Part shown: positions 38,111-48,788 of the stretch, in pieces
How positions within the stretch are numbered: the stretch's first letter is position 1
How the letters are laid out: every line of letters begins with the position of its first letter
Source: Pseudomonas paralactis
Lineage (GTDB): Bacteria > Pseudomonadota > Gammaproteobacteria > Pseudomonadales > Pseudomonadaceae
DNA length: 64,000 bases
Assembly (NCBI RefSeq): GCF_001439735.1
Contig: NZ_JYLN01000005.1
Coordinates: 186,001 to 250,000, forward strand
Direction: 5' to 3'
Made by a program: the position numbers and the translations under genes
The notes under the pieces: model-generated
What the model was told of the DNA's origin: nothing
Databases searched by the model: none
The model's input: the letters and a program-made list of their open reading frames with translations, nothing else

Positions 38111-39865
38111 TTACTTGGCCACCACTTCGGCGCCGTCGGCTTTCTTCGGCTTGATCAGGCTGAAGTCGATCAGCGCCTTCTGCTTGGTATCGTAAGGGTT
38201 GCCGATCAGCAGGGGGCGAGGCTTGAAACTGTCGCTGACCAGGCTCTTGCTGTGGTCCAGTTCATCAAAACTCAAGCCTGCCATGTCGGCCCAAGTGTGG
38301 ATCAACTGCGAACTGCTGTAAGGCCGTTGCAGGTCGCCGGCGAAGCTCCAGTCGTGGCTTTCGCGCCATTTCGGTGAGGCGTAGGCCATGAACGGGATGG
38401 TGTACATCGGCGCAGTCGGCTTGCCTTCGTTCCGACCCAGGGTGTCGTGGCCGGCGGAGTCGAACACGTCTTCGCCGTGGTCCGAGAGGTACAGCAAAAA
38501 GCCGTTGGGATCGGTCTTGGCGTAGTCCTTGATCAGGCTGGAGACCACGAAGTCGTTGTACAGCACCGCGTTGTCATAGCTGTTGTAAGTGGGCAACTGT
38601 GCGTCGCTGACACCGGCCGGCACGCCTTGACGGTCGGTGAACTTGTCGAACGTCGGCGGGTAACGGTACTGGTAGCTCATGTGAGTGCCCAGCAGGTGCA
38701 CCACGATGAACTTGCGCTCGGCGGTGTCGGCCAGGGCCTTGGAAAACGGCGCAAGCACATCACCGTCGTACTGGCGGGCGTTCTGGTTGCGGTTGTTGTT
38801 CAGGTACACCTGCTCGTCGGCCTGTTCGGAAAAGGTCGTGAGCATGGTGTTGCGCTTGGTCATGGTCTGCTGGTTGGTGATCCAGAAGGTCTTGTACCCG
38901 GCCTGTTTCATCACGCTGACAATCGACGGCGTCTTGAGGTACAGATCGGGGTTCTCTTCGTCGGCGAAGGTCAGCACCTGTTGCAGCGCTTCAATGGTGT
39001 AGGGGCGCGGGGTGATGACGTTATCGAACACGGCCAGTTGGTCGCGCAGCTTGTCCAGTTCCGGCGTGGTGTTGCGCGGATAACCGTACAGGCTCATGCG
39101 TTGGCGGTTGGTGGACTCGCCGATCACCAGCACCAGCGTGGACGGCTGGCCGGCCATGCTGTCCTTGAGGTTCTTCAACGGCGGGATCTGGCTGGCGCTG
39201 TTGAGCATGCCCTGCATATTGTCCAGCTGTTCGGTGTAGCGGCGATAGGCGACGATCATCTGCCAAGGCACGGCAGGCTCGATACGAGTTTCGAAGCGAT
39301 CGAGGGCCGATTCCATGGTTTCGCTGGTAGCGATCTGCTTGACCAGCGGGTAGCCCACCACGGCCAGAACAATGGCGATGGCCGCCACAATCGACTGGCC
39401 GCGCGGCAGGTACACCGGGCGCAGGCGCGTCCAGAGGAAGATGGCGAAGGCGGTGTGGGCAATGAACGCCAGCACGATCCACCAGGCAAAATATTGGGTT
39501 GCGTATTCGCCTGCTTCAGAGATGTTCGACTCGAACATGATGAAGATTACGCTCTGGGAGAACTCTTGCTGATAAATGAAGAAGTAACCCAGACTGGCCA
39601 TGGAACAGGCCCACAACACCACGCCGATCAAGGCGGCTAGCAGCCGTGTCTTGCGCGGGAACAGCAACATCGGCGCCAGCCACAGCGCACTCATGAAGAA
39701 TGCCTGGCGGAAACCACTGAACCCGGAAGTGCCGGTCAGTTGGATAAGCAGTTGGGTAATACCGGAGAAATACCAGAAAAACAGGAATAGCCAACCAAGG
39801 CCGGCCCAATCAAAGCCTTTCGCAGTCGTCGTGCTGCGTTTGAACATCGCCATCCAGCGCCCCAT
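38111..39865 (-). CDS. cptA: Phosphoethanolamine transferase (EptA/CptA-like)
   Basis: This is a 584-residue inner-membrane enzyme. It has five N-terminal membrane segments (up to about residue 180) and a periplasmic sulfatase-fold catalytic domain. The nucleophile region is VIGESTNRQRMSLYGYPRNTTP (about residue 248), and metal-binding segments LLGTHMSY and YLSDHGEDVFD follow. It transfers phosphoethanolamine to lipopolysaccharide; CptA modifies core heptose, which is my best guess from overall resemblance. Three candidate starts lie within seven codons (MGRW, MAMFKR, MFKR); the first is given but MAMFKR is equally plausible. It is not adjacent to a two-component system. Confidence 0.87.
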   Translation of the reverse strand: MGRWMAMFKRSTTTAKGFDWAGLGWLFLFFWYFSGITQLLIQLTGTSGFSGFRQAFFMSALWLAPMLLFPRKTRLLAALIGVVLWACSMASLGYFFIYQQEFSQSVIFIMFESNISEAGEYATQYFAWWIVLAFIAHTAFAIFLWTRLRPVYLPRGQSIVAAIAIVLAVVGYPLVKQIATSETMESALDRFETRIEPAVPWQMIVAYRRYTEQLDNMQGMLNSASQIPPLKNLKDSMAGQPSTLVLVIGESTNRQRMSLYGYPRNTTPELDKLRDQLAVFDNVITPRPYTIEALQQVLTFADEENPDLYLKTPSIVSVMKQAGYKTFWITNQQTMTKRNTMLTTFSEQADEQVYLNNNRNQNARQYDGDVLAPFSKALADTAERKFIVVHLLGTHMSYQYRYPPTFDKFTDRQGVPAGVSDAQLPTYNSYDNAVLYNDFVVSSLIKDYAKTDPNGFLLYLSDHGEDVFDSAGHDTLGRNEGKPTAPMYTIPFMAYASPKWRESHDWSFAGDLQRPYSSSQLIHTWADMAGLSFDELDHSKSLVSDSFKPRPLLIGNPYDTKQKALIDFSLIKPKKADGAEVVAK

Positions 39866-40007
39866 CAGTCAATGATCGTCGCGCAGAGTCGCGCGACATC
39901 GGGCCGCTCAGAACGTGAGCGGCATCGCGGGCGGGAGTATCGGGATAAGCGTGTGAAAACTTTGTGAGTTTTCTGTAGGTGTTGCCTTACAAACTGACCA
40001 GACGCAG

Positions 40008-40184
40008 TCAGCAGAGCGCCGGCTTGGCCTGGGATGGCAGCTCGAGTTGGGCCTGGAGGTGTGAACGCAGACGCAGGACTTCCTGTTGCAACTGATCGCG
40101 CTCGTCCTTCAACTGGCGCAATTCATCGCGGCGGATGCTGACGTAGAGAGTCTGTGGCGGGCGGGTCATCTGTGCTGTGCTCAT
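40008..40184 (-). CDS. 58-residue coiled-coil protein
   Basis: This short gene reads MSTAQMTRPPQTLYVSIRRD, then ELRQLKDERDQLQQEVLRLR and SHLQAQLELPSQAKPALC. A GAGG ribosome-binding site lies five bases before the ATG. Residues 20-48 form a heptad-like coiled coil. The N-terminal QTLYVSIRRDELRQLK stretch looks conserved rather than random. No function is known. It lies between the phosphoethanolamine transferase and gnd. The rest of 40185-40443 shows only AT-rich promoter-like sequence for gnd. Confidence 0.75.
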   Translation of the reverse strand: MSTAQMTRPPQTLYVSIRRDELRQLKDERDQLQQEVLRLRSHLQAQLELPSQAKPALC

Positions 40185-40443
40185 TGCTTACCTCGCAAAT
40201 AGCCGGTAGATCGCGCTGCCCAAACAGGGTTTGGACAACAGTCGGAAGCAAGTTTGAATTCTTTTTTGCAGCAAGGGAACTTTTTTATTTTTGGCGGTCG
40301 TGTGACTTTTCGGGCGGTGATGGTGAAACGATGGCAACTTTTTTGTCATGAAACTACACGGATCTGCTCTGGACTAACCCTCATTAGCCTCATTGCGCTA
40401 TAAACTATGTCACACATTTTTTAGTAGTTAGGAGCATCAGCAC

Positions 40444-41423
<980 letters not shown>

Positions 41424-41427
<4 letters not shown>

Positions 41428-42947
41428 CCGCCAACGGCAAGAAACCCAAGGCCGAACCTGCTCCACCTACCACGTTGTTTCTGTTTGGCGCCCATGGCGA
41501 CCTGGTCAAGCGGCTGCTCATGCCGGCGCTATACAACCTTAGCCGCGACGGGCTGCTGGGCGAAGGCCTGCGCATTGTCGGCGTTGATCACAACGCCATC
41601 AGCGACGCAGACTTCGCCAAGAAGCTTGAGGATTTCATTCGCACCGAAGCCGCCGGCAAAGTCCGGGGCAATGCCGAACATGCCCTGGACCCCGCGTTGT
41701 GGGCGCAGTTGGCCAAAGGCATCAGCTACGTCGAGGGCGATTTCCTCGACGACGGCACTTACGCGGATATCGCGCAGAAGATCGCCGATAGCGGCACCGA
41801 CAACGCGGTGTTCTACCTCGCCACTGCACCGCGCTTCTTCAGTGAAGTGGTGCAGCGCCTGGGCAGTGCCGGCTTGCTGAATGAAACGGACGATGGTTTT
41901 CGGCGCGTGGTTATCGAAAAGCCGTTCGGCTCCGATCTGGCCACCGCCGAAGCGCTGAACGCGTGCCTGCTCAAGGTGATGAGCGAGAAGCAGATCTACC
42001 GCATCGACCATTATCTGGGCAAGGAGACGGTGCAGAACATCCTGGTCAGCCGTTTCTCCAACGTGCTGTTCGAAGCGTTCTGGAACAACCACTACATCGA
42101 TCACGTGCAAATCACCGCTGCTGAAACGGTAGGCGTTGAAACCCGAGGCAACTTTTTCGAAAAAACCGGCACCTTGCGCGACATGGTGCCCAACCATCTG
42201 TTCCAGCTGCTGGCGATGGTCGCCATGGAACCGCCGGCAGCCTTTGGTGCCGATGCGGTGAGGGGTGAGAAGGCCAAAGTGGTCGGTGCGATCCGCCCCT
42301 GGTCGCTGGAAGATGCGCGGGCCAACTCGGTGCGCGGCCAATACACCGCCGGTGAAATCGCCGGCAAGCCATTGCCCGGCTATCGCGAAGAAGCCAACGT
42401 CGCGCCCGACAGCAGCACCGAGACCTTCGTTGCGCTGAAAGTGATGATTGATAACTGGCGTTGGGTTGGTGTGCCGTTTTACTTGCGTACCGGCAAGCGC
42501 ATGAGCATTCGCGACACCGAGATCGTGATCTGCTTCAAGCAGGCACCTTATGCGCAATTTCGCGATACCGAAGTCGATGAGCTCAAGCCCACTTACCTGA
42601 AAATCCAGATCCAGCCGAACGAAGGCATGTGGTTCGACCTGCTGGCCAAGAAGCCGGGGCCGACCCTGGAGATGGCCAATATCGAATTGGGCTTTGACTA
42701 CAAGGACTTCTTCGAAATGCAGCCCTCGACGGGTTACGAAACCCTGATCTACGACTGCATGACCGGCGACCAGACCTTGTTCCAGCGTGCCGACAACATC
42801 GAGAACGGTTGGCGTGCAGTGCAGCCGTTCCTGGATGCGTGGAAGCAAGACGACGGTATCCAGGCCTACAAGGCCGGTGAAGATGGCCCGGCGGCGGCCG
42901 ATGCTTTGCTGGCCCGTGATGGCCGTGCCTGGCATAGCCTCGGATGA
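41424..42947 (+). CDS. zwf: Glucose-6-phosphate 1-dehydrogenase
   Basis: This is a 507-residue enzyme of the oxidative pentose phosphate and Entner-Doudoroff routes. The coenzyme motif [12 protein letters not shown] (about residue 18; Ala replaces the more usual Ala/Ser-Gly variants) and the active-site [13 protein letters not shown] (about 195) are clear. The N-terminal [15 protein letters not shown] tail is a disordered extension. The gene overlaps gnd upstream and the HAD gene downstream, each by 4 bp (ATGA). No lactonase (pgl) is in the unit, unlike the hex-regulated zwf-pgl-eda operon of Pseudomonas, so this is likely a second Zwf isoform. Confidence 0.96.
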
Positions 42948-43768
42948 GTGACGCAACGATTCATCCCATCCGCTTTGTCCTCAGTGATGTAGACGGGACG
43001 CTGTTGCACCCCGACCACAGCCTCAGCCAGCGTACCGCCGACGCGATCCGTGCGATGCGTGAAGCCGGAGTGTTGTTCAGCCTGGCCAGCGGGCGTCCGC
43101 CCAAGGCCATGCTGCACCTGATCGAAACCTTTGGCATCGATGTGCCGGTGGCTGGCTTTAATGGCGGTACCTTGGTCAACCCGGATGGCAGCATTCTGGT
43201 TGCTCACCATTTGCCGGCAGAAGCAGCTCTGGTCACCCTGGCGTTGTTTTCTGCCGAGCCGGACGTAGAAGTGTGGGTGTTTGCCGACGGCGATTGGCTG
43301 CGTCGTGACCCGCCAGGGCCAATGGTGCAGCGCGAAGCCGATGGCTTGGGCTATGGGCCGGTGGTGGTGGAGAGTTTCGAGCCCTACCTGGACCGGGTCG
43401 ACAAGATTGTCGCGGCCAGTAACAACACGCAGTTGCTGGTGGAGCTGGAAGCGCAGTTGCAGCCCAAGGTCCAAGGTTTGGCTCAGGTATCGCGTTCGCA
43501 GCCTGTGTATCTGGACGTAACCGCAATGCTGGCTAACAAAGGCGAAGCCTTGAAAACCCTGGCCGAGCACCTTGGCGTGCCGTTGGACCAGACCGCCGCC
43601 ATTGGCGACGGTGGCAACGATCCAGCGATGTTTCACGTGGCTGGATTGTCGATTGCCATGGGCCAGGCCGAAGAAACCGTCAAGCGCCAGGCCAATGTGG
43701 TGACCGGCAGCAACGTCGAAGACGGCGCTGCCGAGGCGTTCGAGCGGTTTATTCTCGCGACACGCTAA
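42944..43768 (+). CDS. Cof-type HAD-IIB sugar-phosphate phosphatase
   Basis: This is a 274-residue haloacid-dehalogenase phosphatase of the Cof subfamily. Motif I is LSDVDGTLL (about residue 13), motif II is FSLASGRPP, the conserved lysine is in NKGEALKTLAEHL, and motif IV is AIGDGGNDPAMF (about 225). A C2B cap lies between motifs II and III. Substrates of this class are sugar phosphates or flavin/pyridoxal phosphates. Coupling to zwf suggests a pentose-pathway metabolite, which is inference. It ends the operon. Confidence 0.92.
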   Translation: MSDATIHPIRFVLSDVDGTLLHPDHSLSQRTADAIRAMREAGVLFSLASGRPPKAMLHLIETFGIDVPVAGFNGGTLVNPDGSILVAHHLPAEAALVTLALFSAEPDVEVWVFADGDWLRRDPPGPMVQREADGLGYGPVVVESFEPYLDRVDKIVAASNNTQLLVELEAQLQPKVQGLAQVSRSQPVYLDVTAMLANKGEALKTLAEHLGVPLDQTAAIGDGGNDPAMFHVAGLSIAMGQAEETVKRQANVVTGSNVEDGAAEAFERFILATR

Positions 43769-43789
43769 GTACTTGAAGTGTTATTGCAC

Positions 43790-43824
43790 AACTTCCAGCC
43801 GATGTTTGGCGTTGGCTGGAAGTT
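43790..43824. terminator. Bidirectional hairpin between HAD gene and small hypothetical
   Basis: A perfect 11-bp stem, AACTTCCAGCC / GGCTGGAAGTT, lies between two convergent genes. T runs are weak on both sides. Confidence 0.6.
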
Positions 43825-43835
43825 GCCGCATTAAA

Positions 43836-44096
43836 TTACTTCGGCATTACCCAGGACTGTAACTGGTGACCATCTTTATCGAGCTCGGCGCGGGCCTGCA
43901 ACAACAAGTCTTCAAGTTGGGCCGGGTCGGTATAGGCAGTCGAGGACAGCTGTTTGCTGCCGATACGGGTGTTGGTACGGTCGATGACGCTCAGGCTGAG
44001 AGCGCCAACGCCATCGTGCCAGGCCACGCACTGAAAGGGTTGGAAGGCACGGTCTGCAATCAAAAGAGCTTCGTTGATGCGCAGCGGAGCGTTCAT
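43836..44096 (-). CDS. Conserved small hypothetical protein
   Basis: This is an 86-residue soluble protein (MNAPLRINEALLIADRAFQP start) with an apparent alpha/beta pattern: FQCVAWHDGVGALSLSVID, RIGSKQLSS, then a helix QLEDLLLQARAELD. It has no signal peptide. It could belong to the small Pseudomonas DUF3509-like group, but I am not certain. The start is chosen at the ATG preceded by an AGAGAAGA sequence; a longer frame upstream has no plausible coding character. It is convergent with the HAD gene. Confidence 0.7.
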   Translation of the reverse strand: MNAPLRINEALLIADRAFQPFQCVAWHDGVGALSLSVIDRTNTRIGSKQLSSTAYTDPAQLEDLLLQARAELDKDGHQLQSWVMPK

Positions 44097-44440
44097 TTGG
44101 GTCTTCTCTCTGTATGCCCATTCAAGTGAGTACCGGCGGTTGGGCTGACCGTGCGGTGGGTTACTTGTACTGATGCACGATGGTGGGGTGCGGGTCACAT
44201 GCTAGAGCAAGAAATTTTAACTTTCCCTGACTAACGTCATGTAAGCGGCTGTTTTGAAAGCTGAATGAAAGTTTCAGTGACGGGCAACTTTTCGCTCGCG
44301 ACGGCACCCACATGGCTTTTTGCCCACACTTATAGCGAAATAGTACAAGGCGAGCGTCAAGATCTTGCTAGGGTTAGCTGCAAGCGCCGCAAATCGTTGT
44401 TTCTAAATAACTTTAATAACATTGGCGCCAAGGAATCGTC
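44097..44440. other. 344-bp intergenic region before the sigma-54 regulator
   Basis: No gene is seen here. A perfect palindrome TGAAAGTTTCA lies at 44266-44276 and contains the same TGAAA/GTTTCA half-sites as the palindrome upstream of fapA. A weak sigma-54-like sequence, CGGCACCCACATGGCT, lies at 44302-44317. The final 60 bp are AT-rich. Autoregulation is possible but not shown. Confidence 0.4.
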
Positions 44441-45763
44441 ATGGTTGATACACCTGTTCAACGCCGCTTGCTGGTAGTCGACCCCTGTGATGACTGCCAC
44501 AGGCTGTTGCCTGGGCTGCGCACGGCAGGCTGGGAAGTGGACAGCTGTGCCTTGCAGGCGGTGGGGGATCGCTCTTGCGACGTGGGCCTGCTGCGTTTGC
44601 AGCCCTGTCACCTGGAACGCCCCGAGGCGGTCAAGGAGCTGATTGGCCGCAGCGGTACCGAATGGATCGCCGTGCTCAGTCCTGAAGTACTGCGTTTGCA
44701 GAACGTCGCAGATTTTGTCTGCGAATGGTTCTTCGATTTTCACACCTTGCCGTTCGATGTGGCTCGGGTCCAGGTGACCATGGGGCGCGCGTTTGGCATG
44801 GCGCGTCTGCGGGGCAAAGGTGTCGTGCCGGTAGGTGAGCCCCATGAGTTGTTGGGTGATAGCCGCCCGATTCGCGAACTGCGCAAATTGTTGTCGAAGT
44901 TGGCGCCCACCGAGTCGCCGGTACTGATCCGTGGCGACAGCGGCACGGGCAAAGAGCTGGTCGCCAAGACCCTTCATCGACAATCCCAGCGCCACGCCAA
45001 GCCGTTTGTGGCGATAAACTGTGGGGCGATCCCTGAACATCTGATCCAATCGGAATTGTTCGGCCATGAAAAGGGCGCCTTTACCGGTGCGCATCAGCGC
45101 AAGGTCGGACGCATCGAAGCAGCCCACGGTGGCACGTTGTTTCTGGATGAAATCGGCGATTTGCCGATGGAGCTGCAAGCCAATCTGTTGCGCTTTCTTC
45201 AGGAAAAACATATCGAGCGCGTCGGCGGCAGCCAACCCATCTCGGTGGATGTGCGCGTGCTGGCGGCCACCCATGTGGATCTTGAAGCGGCGGTAGAGAA
45301 GGGCGCCTTTCGCGAGGACCTGTATTACCGCCTCAATGTCCTGCAAGTAGTCACGGCCCCATTGCGCGAGCGTCATGGTGACGTGGCGATGCTGGCCAAT
45401 CACTTTTCGCGTTTCTACAGTCAGGAAACCGGCCGACGTCCGCGCAGCTTCAGCGAAGAGGCGCTGGTGGCGATGGGGCAACACCCGTGGCCGGGCAACG
45501 TGCGCGAACTGGCCAACCGTGTGCGTCGTGGCCTGGTATTGGCCGAAGGGCGCCAGATCGAAGCCGTGGACCTTGGCCTGCAAGGCCAGCAGGCACTTTC
45601 GCCGCCAATGGCGACACTGGAAGATTACAAGCACCGAGCCGAACGCCAGGCGCTGTGCGATGTGCTCAACCGGCACAGTGACAATTTCAGTGTTGCCGCC
45701 CGTGTGCTGGGGATCTCCCGGCCGACGTTCTACCGGCTGCTGCACAAGCACCAGATTCGCTAG
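44441..45763 (+). CDS. Sigma-54-dependent enhancer-binding regulator, VpsR-like
   Basis: This is a 440-residue activator. The N-terminal 120 residues resemble a degenerate receiver (LLVVDPCDDCHRLLPGL) of the VpsR type. The AAA+ domain has Walker A GDSGTGKE (about residue 166), an intact sigma-54 contact loop GAFTGA (about 212), Walker B GGTLFLDEIGD and the R-finger region. A C-terminal Fis-type helix-turn-helix (FSVAARVLGISRPTFYRLL) binds DNA. It lies downstream of, and convergent to, fapF. The fap operon has its own -24/-12 promoter, so it is a strong candidate to activate fap, possibly in response to c-di-GMP as for VpsR and FleQ. Confidence 0.92.
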   Translation: MVDTPVQRRLLVVDPCDDCHRLLPGLRTAGWEVDSCALQAVGDRSCDVGLLRLQPCHLERPEAVKELIGRSGTEWIAVLSPEVLRLQNVADFVCEWFFDFHTLPFDVARVQVTMGRAFGMARLRGKGVVPVGEPHELLGDSRPIRELRKLLSKLAPTESPVLIRGDSGTGKELVAKTLHRQSQRHAKPFVAINCGAIPEHLIQSELFGHEKGAFTGAHQRKVGRIEAAHGGTLFLDEIGDLPMELQANLLRFLQEKHIERVGGSQPISVDVRVLAATHVDLEAAVEKGAFREDLYYRLNVLQVVTAPLRERHGDVAMLANHFSRFYSQETGRRPRSFSEEALVAMGQHPWPGNVRELANRVRRGLVLAEGRQIEAVDLGLQGQQALSPPMATLEDYKHRAERQALCDVLNRHSDNFSVAARVLGISRPTFYRLLHKHQIR

Positions 45764-45788
45764 GGCGGATAGTGGACCAAGGCTCTCC

Positions 45789-45887
45789 GTAGGAGCGAGC
45801 TTGCTCGCGAAAAACGCCAACGATAACGCGTGTTTCCTGAATGAACGCGGCGCCTATGAGTTTTTCGCGAGCAAGCTCGCTCCTACA
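45789..45887. repeat. REPIN, 99 bp
   Basis: A complete element with forward interior (GCCAACGATAACGCGTGTTT), placed between the convergent sigma-54 regulator and fapF. Confidence 0.95.
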
Positions 45888-45909
45888 TTTTTAAGCGTTC
45901 GCCTCTCGA

Positions 45910-47217
45910 TCAGAAGTAGTACGGGAATTTCAGGCTGAACGTAAAGTCCGGCGCATCATCCGTCATCCCAATCGCCAGGTTCGGCACGATGGTCAGGTTA
46001 TCCGAGGCTGCAATCGTCATACCCACGTTGAAATAACCGGCGTTGGCATCGCTGGACACCACCGATTGCCAGTCGCCGCCGTCCGGCTTGAGCTTGCTTT
46101 TGCGCTGCACCAGATCGGAAACCGAGAACGACATGCTCATCTTCTCGTTCAAGGCGAACGCCACACCGACACCAAACTGGAAACTGTCGCCCAGGCGTAC
46201 CTTGCCTCCTACCTTCTGATTGACTTGACTGCTGATGTCATCGAAGGAGTCTTCAAAGTTGTGGGTGTATGACAACGAACCGAACAGCACGGCCGGGTCG
46301 AAGGTTTTGACCAGGGAAATGCCCGGTGTAACCGACCAGACCCCGTTGCCCGTGGGCAGGCTTTCGGGTACGTAGAGGTTGTCGTTGTTCGGTTGCTGGA
46401 CCAGTTTGATGCCAAAAGGCTCCTTGCCCGTCGGCGCCTTGACGCGCACCGATACCACCGCATCCGGCAAAGTCGAGGTTTCGTCGAGGAACTTGTAGGC
46501 CACGCCAAAGTTGACATCGCCGATGGTCGGGTCGCGAGTCACTGAGCCTTCGGAGGTGGCGGTGGCATCGTTGCCGGCGCCGCCGGACTGGTAGGTCGAG
46601 TCGCGGTATACCACGGGTACGTTCAGATCGAACTGCCAGCGGTTGTCTACGTTGTAGCGCCCGGTAAGGTCCAGGGTCCAACTGTCGGACTTGATCCTGT
46701 CCAGGTTGATATTGCCCAGGAAGATCGAGTCCAGCGCCAGGAAGCCATTCAGCGTCAATTGACGTGCATCGTAACGGGCATAGGTGATGCCGGTTTCCAC
46801 GCTGAACTTGCCGTTGCCGAAAAAGCCGCTGGCCTCGTTGTACAGGTTGCTCACACTTTGCGCAGGGGCCGAGTCGTCCTTGAGGGATTGGCCGTAAGAG
46901 CTGCCGCCACCGCCTGCACCACCCGACGCTGCGGCGGCACCCGTGCCCGTGGCGGCGACAGCGTTAGCACCTTGTTTGAAGTCGGCAGGTGATTTGGCCA
47001 GGCGTCTGGGGGCGGGCGCTACCGGTTGATCTTCTACCTGGCGCACGCGTTGCTCCAGCACGGCCAAGGCTTTTTGTTGCACGTCGTAGCGTTGCTTGAG
47101 TTCCAGAAGTTCCTTTTTCAGGGTTTCGATATCGGCGTCTGGCGCGGCATACAGCACGGATGCGGGCAAGAGCGTACTCAAACAAACCACCGCACGTAGC
47201 GATAACGATCGATGCAT
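45910..47217 (-). CDS. fapF: FapF, outer-membrane secretion channel for functional amyloid
   Basis: This is a 435-residue outer-membrane protein that exports FapC, FapB and FapE. A signal peptide ends VLYAA. A coiled-coil region (about residues 28-65, [20 protein letters not shown]) trimerises, followed by a flexible Gly/Ala-rich linker (GGAGGGGSS). The plug-barrel portion from about residue 120 is rich in alternating hydrophobic strands and ends with FKFPYYF-type FSLKFPYYF, a classic barrel terminus. It is the last gene of fapABCDEF. Confidence 0.95.
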   Translation of the reverse strand: MHRSLSLRAVVCLSTLLPASVLYAAPDADIETLKKELLELKQRYDVQQKALAVLEQRVRQVEDQPVAPAPRRLAKSPADFKQGANAVAATGTGAAAASGGAGGGGSSYGQSLKDDSAPAQSVSNLYNEASGFFGNGKFSVETGITYARYDARQLTLNGFLALDSIFLGNINLDRIKSDSWTLDLTGRYNVDNRWQFDLNVPVVYRDSTYQSGGAGNDATATSEGSVTRDPTIGDVNFGVAYKFLDETSTLPDAVVSVRVKAPTGKEPFGIKLVQQPNNDNLYVPESLPTGNGVWSVTPGISLVKTFDPAVLFGSLSYTHNFEDSFDDISSQVNQKVGGKVRLGDSFQFGVGVAFALNEKMSMSFSVSDLVQRKSKLKPDGGDWQSVVSSDANAGYFNVGMTIAASDNLTIVPNLAIGMTDDAPDFTFSLKFPYYF

Positions 47218-47266
47218 GAAATAAGCCGTCCTTTTCTAATGCGAAAGTGTCGAGGGTCAGCGTAGT

Positions 47267-48010
47267 TCAATAACCGAGCGTGCGTAGGCCTTTGAGTTGA
47301 TCCAAATTGCAGTTCAACGCGCCGTTGTTCAAGCCGGTATTGTTCATCACGACGTTGAGTTGTGTAATGTTTCTGACAAGGTTGCTGTTGCCGGTCAGCA
47401 CCGTACCCTGCAGCACGTTGCCGCCGCCGATCTGTTGCAGGCTATTGCCCTGGTTATGGTTGGCCTGGATCGCCATCTGCACGCCGCCATTGTTGGCCGA
47501 AACGCTGACGCGGCCCGCCGCACTGTCACCGGTCACGGTGCCGCCGGCGACCAGCACTTGCCCCGTTTGCAGGTTACTGGCGGGGGCGACGCCATTCTCG
47601 ATGTTGATGCCCACATCGTTGTAGGCGGTGTTGCTATCGCCTGCGGTGCGCACACTTTGGGTCACACCCTGGCCGCTGCTGAGCCCGGCGCCACCGACCA
47701 CGTTACCGGTGCCGGTGTTTGGCAGGCTGCCGTTACCCGTCGAACCGGTGGTTTGCACATAGAACTGCGGGGTAACAGTGGTTTTGTCGATTTGCATGTT
47801 GGCCGCGCCGGTAATGCGGTCACCGACAGCGTTGGTCCAGGTGCTGCTCATGACAATGCCGAAGCTGATGATCCGCCCCGGCATGACGTAGCGGCCGCGC
47901 AACTCGGCCATCTCTGCATCCTTGAGTTCGATCGGTTTGAAAGCCGATGAAGCATAGGCGGGCATAGCGGCTGCCAGACACAAGACCGTCAGCCAACGGA
48001 AAGTGTTCAT
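47267..48010 (-). CDS. fapE: FapE, minor amyloid-associated protein
   Basis: This is a 247-residue secreted protein with signal peptide MNTFRWLTVLCLAAAMPAYA. The body is rich in Asn/Gly/Thr (NTAYNDVGINIENGVAPASN, NNGGVQMAIQANHNQGNSLQ). It is found as a minor component of Fap fibrils and is exported by FapF. A single late cysteine occurs in NCNLDQLKGL near the end. It lies 37 bp downstream of fapD and 49 bp before fapF. Confidence 0.93.
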   Translation of the reverse strand: MNTFRWLTVLCLAAAMPAYASSAFKPIELKDAEMAELRGRYVMPGRIISFGIVMSSTWTNAVGDRITGAANMQIDKTTVTPQFYVQTTGSTGNGSLPNTGTGNVVGGAGLSSGQGVTQSVRTAGDSNTAYNDVGINIENGVAPASNLQTGQVLVAGGTVTGDSAAGRVSVSANNGGVQMAIQANHNQGNSLQQIGGGNVLQGTVLTGNSNLVRNITQLNVVMNNTGLNNGALNCNLDQLKGLRTLGY

Positions 48011-48047
48011 CTGCTGCTCCTGGGGCGTCCTGCCCCTTATTGCGCTT

Positions 48048-48728
48048 CTAGAAGAAGTCGCTCTGGATAAAACCGAAATCCATCAACTCGGCATCGCCCA
48101 CGGGCCGGAACTCGTTCAACTGGTTCTTGGCGGTCAGCGGTGTGGGAGGGTCGAGCAAGACGTTGGTCTTGTCGTAACCTTCGCCCAGCACGGCAAACAC
48201 AATGCCATTCCAGCCTTTGACGAAGTCGTCACGGGAATAGCGCTTGTGCCCCAGCACAGGGTCGCCGATATACACCCAGTCCTTGTCGGCCCGCTGCAGC
48301 ACCACAAAGTGCTTGTAGCCACGAATTTCCAGCAGCACCACCACGGGAATCTTTACCGTCACCAGGGTATCGGGGGCGATCTTGTAGCCGCGGGCACGCA
48401 TACCGATGCTTTCGAGGTAACGCTTCATGTCCAGCATGGAAAAGCCCTGGGTACGCACCAGGTCCTGGTCGGCAGTGACCAGCATCCCTTTGATGATGTG
48501 GTCTTCGTCGACGTCCAGCCAATAGGCCTGGCGCAGGATGGTGGCGAGTGCCGCGGCACCACAGCTGAAATCGGTTTTCTGTTCCACCAGGTTGGCGAAC
48601 CGGCGCTCACGGATGCTCTCGACCTTCTTGAAAATCACCGCACCGCCGGGCATGGCGGAAATTGCCATGGTGCCTGCCCACGTCGTGCCGGTGAGCAACA
48701 TCAAGAGGGTGAGGGTCGCGAGACGCAT
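48048..48728 (-). CDS. fapD: FapD, C39-type cysteine peptidase
   Basis: This is a 226-residue papain-like C39 peptidase with a signal peptide (MRLATLTLLMLLTGTTWAGT). The catalytic cysteine is in QKTDFSCGAAALATIL (about residue 55), the histidine in GYKHFVVL (about 138), and the aspartate in IGDPVLG (about 154). Q and C spacing matches C39 enzymes. It is needed for Fap biogenesis, probably processing a fap component in the periplasm. The start is the ATG of MRLATL; a longer reading to MATRPF would leave a poor signal sequence. Confidence 0.93.
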   Translation of the reverse strand: MRLATLTLLMLLTGTTWAGTMAISAMPGGAVIFKKVESIRERRFANLVEQKTDFSCGAAALATILRQAYWLDVDEDHIIKGMLVTADQDLVRTQGFSMLDMKRYLESIGMRARGYKIAPDTLVTVKIPVVVLLEIRGYKHFVVLQRADKDWVYIGDPVLGHKRYSRDDFVKGWNGIVFAVLGEGYDKTNVLLDPPTPLTAKNQLNEFRPVGDAELMDFGFIQSDFF

Positions 48729-48788
48729 GATCGAATGACCTGTTGGACACTGGAATAAAAAGGGCCTTGTCGCCAAGGCCCCGTTGAA

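Noticed and set aside
48048..48728. FapD as a bacteriocin ABC-transporter peptidase
   Set aside because: It has a signal peptide, no transporter domain and lies in the fap operon; it is the dedicated amyloid peptidase.
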